Origin: Amphiduros pacificus
Lineage: Eukaryota; Annelida; Polychaeta; Phyllodocida; Hesionidae
Length of the DNA: 64,000 nt
Reading direction: 5' to 3'
Assembly: GCA_949316495.1 (NCBI GenBank)
Contig: OX439003.1
Span: 52,887,879-52,951,878, forward strand
In this document: in pieces, positions 11,154-21,400 of the stretch
Numbering within the stretch: the stretch's first letter is position 1
How the letters are laid out: every line of letters begins with the position of its first letter
Made by a program: the position numbers and the translations under genes
Notes under the pieces: generated by a model
Told to the model about the DNA's origin: nothing
The model's input: the letters and a program-made list of their open reading frames with translations, nothing else
Databases searched by the model: none

Positions 11154-11625
11154 AGACCTGAGTCTACTATTTGATATGTGGGACCAGGGCATACGAAAGT
11201 AGTGCTTGATAATTTCCTACTCCCCCTTATTATACATGATAATAACGAGATGCAGATCACATTAGACATAAAATGAATAGTGATATTTAGTAGCACAATA
11301 ATGGCTTGTTTTGTCAAAGTTATTAGAAAAATAATGAGAATAATTGAAGGGACTATATATTGATCTTTGCTATCAGGGGCTCATTTCTAGATTGCCATGT
11401 TCTGTTCTTTGTTTTCAAGGTAGGTGGCGCTTTAACAGATCCTAGCAAAAAATTTCAATGGTCAACCTAACTTCATACTCTGCTTTTAGAAAGATAAATA
11501 TTTTTGCCATCTTATAAGTATTTTTCAAAATACCCTAGGTCGATACGAATATTTTCTATGAATTTTTGAAGGTGAGGCATTTACTATGGTTTTCAATGGG
11601 ACATTGTAATAGTGGTCCGAGGCCT
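11154..11625 (+). repeat. 472-bp direct repeat, copy 1
   Basis: It appears identical, base for base by eye, to 12519-12990 in the same orientation. It runs from AGACCTGAGTC to GGTCCGAGGCCT, so its ends form a poor inverted repeat (AGACCTGAG against AGGCCTCGG). No target duplication is seen at either copy, and no open frame has protein character. Confidence 0.9.
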
Positions 11626-12518
11626 AATAGGCAAACAGCATGGAGTTTAACTTTCAACTGTGAATCTTTTGAGCAGTGATTTGTCAATTAATTTAGTAAA
11701 TTTATGTAAATAGGAAATAGATCCAGTGTAGTTTAATCCATATCAGGTCCCTTTTTGCCTGATATAATATATGACAACACCAACAACCCCTATAAACCTC
11801 TATATTGAAGTGCATGCTCTATTGGCACCTGGACCACATGCTGCACAAGTCAATAGGTGTATTTTATATAATAAATATACACAGCAGAGAGAGTTTACAA
11901 TGTGAAGATGTATAAGAAAAAACTGTATAAAATGTCCATTGTGAACTTCATGCTCATCAATTAGGCAAAATGCATGCTCTCAGACTCTCTGTTTTCTGTG
12001 TAACATCCTATTATATTGCTCTTAGAGGGATCTCTATTTTTAATATTTCATAAATTATGCATGAAATCAGAAGGTAACATTCAAATTTAAATAATTTGCA
12101 TAATAAAGTATCATTTGGTACTCTTTATCCTATAATATCGACTCAAAACAACATTTTTCAGCACAAAATAGCATTTTTTCATGATTTCTTAAAAAGTTTT
12201 TGATTTTTTTTGGCGTTAAAAAATTCTTTTGCGTAGTTATTTAAAATTTATACATTTGCATCCCTACTTTACAATTTGATTCTGAAAGTTTGAAGTCAAT
12301 ATAAAATGAAATACTAGTTTTAATCATCCCTTATTGTGTGGCACCAAAATGCCCTGAATGGTACTCTAATCTGGTAAGACCAGGGGAGCCAATAGGTGGC
12401 ACTATGGTATATAGGTAAGCATGCATGCTTGTTTTAACACCTGCACTTAATTAGGGTAATATCATAGATGACTATAATTGGCATAAAGTTGCATTTAGGT
12501 CTATATTTGATCTCTATT
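11626..12518. other. spacer between the 472-bp repeats
   Basis: 893 bases of AT-rich sequence with no open frame of note and no motif of a mobile element's internal region. Nothing recognised. Confidence 0.5.
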
Positions 12519-12990
12519 AGACCTGAGTCTACTATTTGATATGTGGGACCAGGGCATACGAAAGTAGTGCTTGATAATTTCCTACTCCCCCTTATTATAC
12601 ATGATAATAACGAGATGCAGATCACATTAGACATAAAATGAATAGTGATATTTAGTAGCACAATAATGGCTTGTTTTGTCAAAGTTATTAGAAAAATAAT
12701 GAGAATAATTGAAGGGACTATATATTGATCTTTGCTATCAGGGGCTCATTTCTAGATTGCCATGTTCTGTTCTTTGTTTTCAAGGTAGGTGGCGCTTTAA
12801 CAGATCCTAGCAAAAAATTTCAATGGTCAACCTAACTTCATACTCTGCTTTTAGAAAGATAAATATTTTTGCCATCTTATAAGTATTTTTCAAAATACCC
12901 TAGGTCGATACGAATATTTTCTATGAATTTTTGAAGGTGAGGCATTTACTATGGTTTTCAATGGGACATTGTAATAGTGGTCCGAGGCCT
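12519..12990 (+). repeat. 472-bp direct repeat, copy 2
   Basis: Second copy of the 11154-11625 repeat. The lack of visible differences implies a recent copying event, gene conversion or an assembly artefact. Confidence 0.9.
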
Positions 12991-13387
12991 CATAAAAATC
13001 CAATATATTTCATGCTATCCCATTCTCAGTATCTTCATAGCAATCAATGCATAGATTTAGTTGTTTAAATGTTTGTTGATCTCTATAATTTGATGGTTAT
13101 TTTCCAAGACTGTTCCAATTCTGTTTTTCCTGTGGTGACCCAACATCCTCATTAACATGACCTCATTGACTAGCACGTGCAGTGAGAAAAAACTGATGCG
13201 GTTCTCTTTGACTGATCAGTATCCATAAAAGGTGGCTGTCAGACCGAAAGGAGGGGCTTGTTGCATTCGGCACGTTGATGCGCGTTGTGCCAGTTCTGAC
13301 ACCTGGTATTTTTGGGGCTTTTGGGATCAAAATGTTTGAATATAAATGTTTGCATGTACATACTAGATAACATCAAACTTGGATTTA

Positions 13388-13840
13388 CAGTGACCGGCAG
13401 TCAAATCCGGACATTTTCATGTTTTTCACTCTCGATTTTCACAATACCTTTCAAAACTGTGTAAAAACTGCTCAAATCGAAAGAAGATCTTTGACTTTAA
13501 CGGTCTGTGGAGTTTTAATGATACCAGTTCAATATTAACAGAAATAGCGTGATTTTCACGCATTCAGTAATCCTGCAGATTGTCAGAGTTTCCATTGAGT
13601 TATACGGTGATGTTGGTTGCGTCACCACTTCTGACGTCATTTGACAGTGACAACATCACTCGTGCCGTGAAAACAAATAAACACTTATAACGTTTTGAAA
13701 GGCACAGGAATTAAAAGGTGATGTGTGAGACACAATATTCAGCTCAATTGCAATTAGTACAGCACAGTTTTACTCGATATTTGACCGAATTAAAAATGTC
13801 CGAGTTAGATCTGCCGGTTTCGGACAGTTGCCGGTCACTG
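13388..13840 (-). mobile_element. Tc1/mariner-type MITE, complete, 453 bp
   Basis: Same family as 5098-5550 in the opposite orientation, with inverted ends CAGTGACCGGCA / TGCCGGTCACTG and TA on each side. A TGACGTCA motif occurs inside. No coding capacity. Confidence 0.92.
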
Positions 13841-13976
13841 TAAATCTTAAAACCCACCCATTTAAAAGTTTAAAAAATGACACTTCACTGAATTTGGCGG
13901 GAATCAGCTTTGGTATATTGGCATGTCCAGAAATGGATATTGAAGGGGGTGCTCAATTTACAAATTTCACAATTTA

Positions 13977-14345
13977 CAGTGACCGGCAGCCAAATCCGGA
14001 CACTTTCATGTTTTTCACTCCTGATTTTCACAAAACCTTTAAAAACTGTGTAAAAACTGCTCACATCGAAAGAAGATCTTCGACTTTAATGGTCTGTGGA
14101 GTTTGAATGATACCCGACCAATATTAACAGAAATAGCGTGATTTTCATGCATTCAATAAACCTGCAGATTGTCCGAGTTTCCATTGACTTATACGGAGAA
14201 GTTGGCTACGTCACCACTTCTGACGTCATTTGACAGTGACTCAAACATTCTTGCCGTGAAAACAAATAAACACTTTTTACGTTTTGAAAGGTACAGGAAT
14301 TGCAAGGTGAAGTGTGAGACCTGACATTCAGCTCAATTGCAATTA
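13977..14345 (-). mobile_element. Tc1/mariner-type MITE, partial
   Basis: This copy shares the first about 369 bases of the element as read from its left end here, then stops exactly where the next copy begins with TA-CAGTGACC. The missing part does not reappear to the right of that next copy. Either it was lost after the second insertion, or the pair arose by recombination between copies. Confidence 0.88.
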
Positions 14346-15128
14346 CAGTGACCAGCAGCCAAATCCGGACACTTTCATGTTTTTCACTCCTGATTTTCAC
14401 AAAATCTTTCAAAACTGAGTAAAAACTGCTCACATCGATAGTAGATCATTAACTACATATGCGTGTAGAATAAAATTGACACATGTTCAATATGAACAGA
14501 ATTATCGGGAAATTCACGCATTCAGCAAACCTGCAGATTGTCCGAGTTTCCATTGAGTTATACGGTAATCTTGGTCACGTCACCACTTCTGACGTCATTT
14601 GACAGTGACACAAACATTTGTGGCGTGAAAACAAATAAACACTTTTAACGTTTTGAAAGGAATAGGAATTACAAGATGACGTGTGAGGCACAATATTCAG
14701 TTCAATTGCAATTAGTACAGCACAGTTTTACTCGATATTTGACCAAGTTAAAAATGTCCGAGTTTAATCTAGATTGCTAGTGTATTATGCCCAAAAATGT
14801 TTTTCAAGTAAGCTCTATCCTTTCTTTAATTGTTACCAAAAAAACCATCTTTTTCTGATTTTTGCTTCAACTTTGAATCTAAAATGATTAAAAATGGGAA
14901 AATTTTTAAAACAAATTAAAAATCTAATCAAAACAAAAATCCATCCCTGAGCATTTGATACATTTAAGACTGAAATCCGTTTTGTAGTTATATTCATACA
15001 AAGCAATTATCTTGCATCATGTAATTTTTTGGGGTTCAAATGACTATTTTTGGCGGGAAAAAAGAACTTTAGAAGACACTGTTCCCCCTAACGTTAATCT
15101 GCCGGTTTCGGACAGTTGCCGATCACTG
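14346..15128 (-). mobile_element. Tc1/mariner-type MITE carrying a nested insertion
   Basis: A complete copy whose two parts, 14346-14770 and 15101-15128, are separated by 330 bases: a 323-bp insertion plus a 7-bp duplication TTAATCT. Taking out those 330 bases leaves 453, the length of the intact copies. It ends GATCACTG followed by TA. Confidence 0.9.
14771..15093 (+). mobile_element. 323-bp non-autonomous element nested in MITE
   Basis: It begins AGATTGCTAGTG and ends CCCCCTAACG, flanked by TTAATCT at 14764-14770 and 15094-15100. A second copy of the same 323-bp length lies in reverse in an FDPS intron at 18857-19179. The ends are only weakly inverted (CTAGTG against TTAGGG), so its class is open. 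Confidence 0.82.
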
Positions 15129-15256
15129 TATATCATTTGGCATTTTTTCTTCTTATATGAAAAAAATAATAAATACTTGTACAGAAAAGATACCGTAGTG
15201 TACCCTATTTTGCCAAATGTGAAACCCTGGACCTGCCACTGATGCCTTTCACACAC

Positions 15257-15345
15257 TGTCCTTGTGTGACGGATACAAGTCACTCTGTGTTGAACGCGCC
15301 ATTTATCAAACGCGCCACGTGCCGAATGCAAAAAGCCAGAGGAGA
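15257..15345 (+). repeat. dispersed repeat, copy 2
   Basis: It matches 267-352, including CTTGTGTGAC and CACGTGCCGAATGCA, and lies just beyond a MITE end. Confidence 0.6.
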
Positions 15346-15369
15346 GCCTAAAAACTGACTGTGAACTTG

Positions 15370-16062
15370 TATGGAGACAAATTAACATAACAGGAACAAT
15401 ACCTCTGTTCAAAGGATGTTCCTATAGGCCAACAGATAGAAATATATCAAAAGTCCATGAATTAAATCCACTCTTAGAAAGATTCCCCAGTCAAACATCC
15501 CTAATATATTACTAACAGGGGACTTCAATGTACCAGATATAACATGGGAAAATATGTCCTATAAGCCAAGCCCTGCACATGGGATTGACCTAAAGATAGT
15601 AATTATTGATACTTTTAATGAACACTGTTTCACACAGTTAAATCTGCACCCAACCAGGGGAAACAATAGGTTAGATCTGGTCGGTACAACAAACCCTAGC
15701 CTAGTAAATAAAGTATCTGTCCATCCAGGCATGAGTGACCATGTCGTAATAACAGAAATCAATGCAAAAGCCACATTGGCCAAGATATACTCAAGGCTAG
15801 AAATGATGGGCAAAATGTTGAAATGCTCATCCTCGATTTTTGTAAAGCCTGTCACAGTCTGCCATGAGCAGCTCAATCACAAGCTCTAGCATTAGAGAAT
15901 CTTAGGGCAGGTCGGTTCATGGAGGAAAAACTGGCTTACAAACCGTGAACAGAGGGTTGTTATTGATGGTGATGAATCTGTCCCTTTACAGGTTAAATCT
16001 GGAGTACCTCGGGGTACAGTACTTGGACCAATACTATTTCTACTCTATATTAATGACATTTG
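15370..16062 (+). mobile_element. internally deleted LINE relic
   Basis: Translated pieces show the second half of an APE endonuclease (LLTGDFNVPDITWE, RGNNRLDLVGTTNPSLV, PGMSDHVVI; about 15507-15760). Reverse transcriptase motifs follow shortly after (VKSGVPRGTVLGPILFLLYI, about 15990-16060). The fingers and palm region between them is mostly missing and the frame changes, so it is a dead fragment. The motif wording differs from the LINE at 5602-10260, so it belongs to another lineage. Confidence 0.85.
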
Positions 16063-16264
16063 ATAATCATCAGGATACTGTAATTCTATGTATTAGCTCT
16101 GAATAAATATAACTCCATTTTTTAAACAATAAAGTTTAAAAAATAAAGTTATGCTATTTTTTAAACAATAAAGTTATGCTATGTAAAAATTTTCAGTCTG
16201 GAATAAATTAGAATTTGGTTCTCGTCATATTTATCACGTTTAACAATCATAGATTTCTTTTTGT

Positions 16265-16386
16265 AGCACAGATGTGTAACACAGATGTGTAACACAGATG
16301 TGTAACACAGATGTGTAACACAGATGTGTAACACAGATGTGTAACACAGATGTGTAACACAGATGTGTAACACAGATGTGTAATAC
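16265..16386 (+). repeat. 13-bp tandem repeat, about nine copies
   Basis: Near-perfect copies of CACAGATGTGTAA. The sequence right after it (16386-16560) resembles 25130-25260, the surroundings of the long hairpin, so the array may have grown from the terminal CACAGAT of that repeat family. Confidence 0.92.
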
Positions 16387-16812
16387 AGAAAGTCCTTTTT
16401 TGTAACATTGCCAAAAATGCTTGTCACAAAAAGGGATCATTGGTTTTACTCTCTGATATTTATGGACATGGGGAATGTGTTGTCATTTCCAGTGGATTGT
16501 AAATCATTTTTTCTGTGGTCAAAATAGTTTGGTCGCAGTTTATACGCATTTCAAGATGAATGCCCTGTGACATCAAGGTGTGTATACAAATTGTGAGCAA
16601 TGATGTTACACTTTGTTTACAAAACCTGAAAGACATGGTCAATAGTACAGTTGTAACACCTTCTGGAGCAAAATATCAAGCTAAATTTCAACAGTCTCGC
16701 TAATATGAAATGTTTGTTTGGTTTGTTTACACTTTTGGGTTGTTTGTTAGATATTTGTTTTGTTTGTTTTATGGGTTTTTGTTTTTATTTACATCCATTG
16801 TCAACATTTCTT

Positions 16813-17130
16813 CACGGGCTGTGGTGCAGTTGGTTAGAGCACCAGCTTATTAGCACCAGTTCCTCTGTGGTGATCCAAAGGTCGTGGGTTCGAACCCGGC
16901 CGTGCCAGGATTGAACTCATGATACAATTTCCCATTTGAGCTGAGACGCGTGCCTAAAGGGTTAACCCATTGTCCTTGTAAATCTGTGACCGGGAGGGTT
17001 GTCATGTCAAGGACCTGTGACATGACAATTCAATGAGGCAGCACTATATCTGCTACAAGTAGGTCTCATCACGAAATGACTGAAATAATGTTGAAAGTGA
17101 TGTAAAACCCCAAACAAACAAACAAACAAA
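16813..17130 (+). mobile_element. tRNA-derived SINE, complete
   Basis: The head has a Pol III A box (TGGTGCAGTTGG) and B box (GGTTCGAACCC) in a tRNA-like frame. A body with CTGTGACCGGGAGGGTTGTC follows, then a tail ending in CAAACAAACAAACAAA. It is flanked by a perfect 12-bp target duplication, TCAACATTTCTT, at 16801-16812 and 17131-17142. Other copies lie at 40187-40418, 40803-41108 and, as a reverse fragment, 39090-39225. Confidence 0.95.
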
Positions 17131-17142
17131 TCAACATTTCTT

Positions 17143-18324
17143 ATAAATCCTAAAAACTATAGATATAAAACTTTAAATAAAAAAATTTAGAAATTGGTCC
17201 ATATTTGAAGAGAAGACATTTAATTTTATTTTCCAGAAAAATATGTAACTCAATTTTCATCACCAATGTTTTTACATTCATATTATTTTATAGCTGATGA
17301 CATGAAAGAAACAAACAAGAGAGCTGGTATTCAGTTAATCAATTTATTATTGATGTTGCAATCCACAGCTCTGTGTTGCTAAAGGATGCTTATCATCAAA
17401 ACATGAACAGTTTTAAAAAGTTTACTGTAAATAAATACACACATAATTTACATTTAAATATATTTGCCTACACAATTTTGTTCAATGCTTTAGTCACACA
17501 GCTTGCACTACTTCCTTGATCCCAAGAGATAAATATATAATCTATATTTTGTCCTTGAAAAAGAAAAGTAATGACTAGAATTGAACCAATATAATTGCCT
17601 TGAACATCTGAAGCAAAATTGAATCACAAAAAGACTACTGTGATTTTCAAAAACAAACAAGTTTAGCGTTTGGCCTAAAAGGCAGAATGCATTTTGCCAT
17701 TTGTTTGTTTTCTCATTGCAAACTATGAACAGTAAGTATACAATTACATTTACACTGGTAAAAATAGATGTCAATCACCTTTTTTTCAAGGTAGTTCCAT
17801 TCAAAGCTCAAGTTAACAGTTGTCTTTTGTTAAAATAAGGTATTGGGGATAAGTACTTATGCCAGATCTGATCTGGCAAACATTTATTATGATGATTTGA
17901 AACTATTGCAGTTCATTTGCAGTTCATGAAAGAAAATTACGGTAAAGTTGGCATCTCATAAATATTATGTGAGACATTGAGCAATCCAATTTAATTGATA
18001 CAGATATATATAGCAATCAATCAGAAGTGGTTTAATGGGATTTACACATCCATATAAAATTCATAAAGAATTGAGATTGATAAAAGAAACTTTTTAAAGT
18101 TGTCCTCACAATGCATCATTCTGCCCCAATAATTATTTCATAAAACAATCTGGAAGAATATATATATGTTGGTGAGCTTGACATGCATACATTGTAACAT
18201 TCTTTCTTCCAACCTTTACTGTACAATTTTTGAAAGACTTAAGGTTTTTTTTAGTTCTTGCAAACTTACATAAATTATTAATTGTTGCAGACAGAGAATC
18301 ATTTCAAAGCAAGTGCATCATTTT
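17143..18324. other. non-coding stretch downstream of FDPS
   Basis: AT-rich sequence on the 3' side of FDPS with no gene recognised. Part of it could be alternative 3' UTR. Confidence 0.4.
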
Positions 18325-18330
18325 TTTATT
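18325..18330 (-). terminator. candidate FDPS polyadenylation signal
   Basis: AATAAA on the minus strand about 120 bases past the FDPS stop, followed downstream by T-poor sequence. Canonical hexamer; use not shown. Confidence 0.5.
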
Positions 18331-18449
18331 GTTTTTTTTTCAACAATCTGTCCTTTGTATTGCTTGACCGAGATCTCAGATTTCCCTTTGTAAGTAGAAA
18401 GCAACCAGCTGTGTAGTGTATAAACCATTAAAATTTATATCTGAACAAT

Positions 18450-21400
18450 CTACTTCTCTCTTTTGTAGATTTTCCTTGCAAATTTATAAAACATCTCCTT
18501 TGGGAGGTTTGCACTGGTTGCATCAATCTGATTAGTAAGGTCTGCATAACTAGAATCTTCATATTTTTTGTAAACTTGCACAAGATCAAGTTCTTTAAAA
18601 ACTGCCTTCACCTTGGCCACTTTCTCCTCATCATGTTGAGCATAGTTTTCCTGCAATGAATAACAAGATTACACATTATGTAATAAAGAAACATAAAGAA
18701 ATCTTTCTTTGCTAAAATTGGCGCAGATATTGAAATGGATAAAAAGACAATACTTTTCTAAAAATCCTGCCTAGCATGTAAAATTTATAAGGTCTGAAGT
18801 AATTTTCTTTATTCTTCATGTACATCAAGTTCTGCCTTTATCATTGTACTGTTTAACGTTAGGGGGAACAGTGTCTTCTAAAGTTCTTTTTTCCCGCCAA
18901 GAAAAGTCATTTGAACCACAAAAAATGACATGGTGCAAGATAATTGCTTTGTATGAAAATAACTACAAAACGGATTTCAGCCTTTAATGTATCAAATGCT
19001 TCGGGATTGATTTTTCTTTTGATTTGATTTTTAATTTGTTTTTAAAATTTTATCATTTTTAATCATTTTAGATTTAAAGTTGAAGCAAAAATCAGAAAAA
19101 GATGTTTTTTTTGTAACAATTAAAGAAGGGATAGAGCTTACTTGAAAAACATTTTTGGGAATAACTACACTAACAATCTGCAGAACTAAGACATTGATCT
19201 TTAGCTAGAATGATGATATTTAGTTTAAATAGACAGAATTTTAAAAGCTGTCCATTAAGCATAAATTGAGTTTGATATAATTACCTGTAAGACTTTGAGT
19301 TGCTGTGGGTCTGCTCTCTGCAATGCCTTCACAACCAGCCACGAGCACTTGTTATCCTCAATGTCAGTGCCCACTTTGCCTGTCACAGATGGATCTCCAT
19401 AACAATCCAAGTAGTCATCCTAAATATACACAACAATACACTTTACAAATTTGCTTCCTTTCAGTAAATGATTCTAATGTATCTATAAATTAAGCTACCA
19501 ACCATATATTCTTTAAGCTTCCTATGCTCAATGTAAGGTAGAAAAAATATACTATTTTGATCTAAAGCACTATGAACCAGTGATGAAAGTCAGCATTCAG
19601 GAAAAAACCTGAAACCTGAAAAATTAACCTGAAGATACCCCTACCCCCTTTCAGAAATGTCATTTTTGGATGTTTCAGACTGAGTTCAGACCATTTTGAA
19701 TTTCACATTTGAAGAAAAAAACCTTAATTCAGGTTATTTCCTGAAGACTTTCGTCACTGATGAACAGACCGAGTCTGATATCAGCACTTTATAAATTTTA
19801 ATATTATAATTATTATTATTATTTATTTATTTATTTATTTTTTTTTTTTTTAATGAGACATAGTTATAAGATATCGTTATAAGATATATAAAAATAAGAT
19901 ATAGTTATTTTCCACCATACCTGTATTTGGAAGAACTCGCCCATCTTAAGGAGGATTGACTTTGCATTGGAGTGTGCTACTTCATCAGTGATACCAGCCT
20001 GTAGTCGAAATTAAATAATTATAATCTTTGAGGTTAAGTGAAGCCAAGTAAGTCAATGAAGATTTCGGACTAAGACTAAACTATTCTTTTCGGAATTGCT
20101 AACATTGGAACAAATATCGCAATGCTTTTCATTTTTCATTGTCAATTTAGCCAGTAAACAATAAGATAAAGATCTACAGTAATGTATCATATGGTAAGCA
20201 GATAATCCCCATTTTAGGCATAATCTTTGCATATTATGAACTAGAATTGCATTACTTTTCAAATATGATCCTTGAAAACTTTAAAATATTTTCCTACACA
20301 CCTACGCAACAATGTAATAGATTAAAAGGAAGCCAAGTTAAGAATTGTAGTACATAAACATGTATATACTTACCATGTACATGGCTGAAGCCACAGGCAA
20401 GTAGAATGAATAGAAGGCAGTCTTAAACTTAACAATGGCTTTATATGTGGCCATGGTATAGTGTGTGAAATCAACCCTGTCCTCTGCTGCAGTTAACATG
20501 TCTAAACATTGTCCAGTAATTGTCTGCAATGTTGTCTGATAAAAAAAGAATTTTGTGAAAACACTGTCATATCTGATACATAAAAACAGAATAAATCTAT
20601 ATTCATACGTCATCATTTTCTAAACAATTATTTAAATATGTGACCATGTTTTGGAGATAATCCTACCTCATGGAAGAGATCCACTAGATCTGTATAATAA
20701 GGATGACTCCGGCAATATTTCTTCAACAATAAATAAACTGCAGATTCCAAATAAAAGGCATCATTTATTGCTTCTAACCCAACTGATTTTCCATTATGAC
20801 TCTGAAATGAAAATTCACGAAATATATAATGTCTGCTTTCCTTGATAATGCCTGCCTGCGTTGATAATGTCTGCCTGCCTGCCTTGATAATGCCTGCCTT
20901 GATAATGCCTGCCTTGATAATGTTTGCCTGCCTTAATAATGTCTGCCTGCCTTGATAATACCTACCTGCCTTGATAATGCCTGCCTGCCTTGATAATGTT
21001 CGCCTGCCTTGATAATACCTACCTGCCTTGATGTCTGCATGCCTGCCTTGATTATGCCTGCCTTGATAATGTCTGCCTGCCTGCCTTGATAATGCCTGCC
21101 TGCCTTAATGTTTGCCTGCCTTGATAATGTCTGCCTACCTTGATAATGTCTGCCTGCCGTGATAATGTCTGCCTGCCTGCCTGCCTGCCTTGATAATGCC
21201 TGCCTGCCTGTCTTGATACAGTCTACCTGCCTTGATAGTGTCTGCCTTGATAGTGTCTGCCTTGATAATGCCTGCCTGCCTTGATAATGTCTGCCTGCCT
21301 GCCTTGATAATACCTGCCTGCCTTGATAATGCCTGCCTGCCTTGATAATGTTTGCCTGCCTTGATAATGTTTGCTTGCCTGCCTTGATAATACCTGCCTG

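Noticed and set aside
11154-12990. 472-bp direct repeats as the ends of a small LTR element
   Set aside because: The repeats lack TG/CA ends, no flanking duplication is seen, and the 893 bases between them show no primer site, polypurine tract or coding trace.
16813-16910. Genuine tRNA gene
   Set aside because: A and B boxes are present, but a SINE body, tail and target duplication surround them, and the anticodon arm does not fold well. The same holds for 40187 and 40803.
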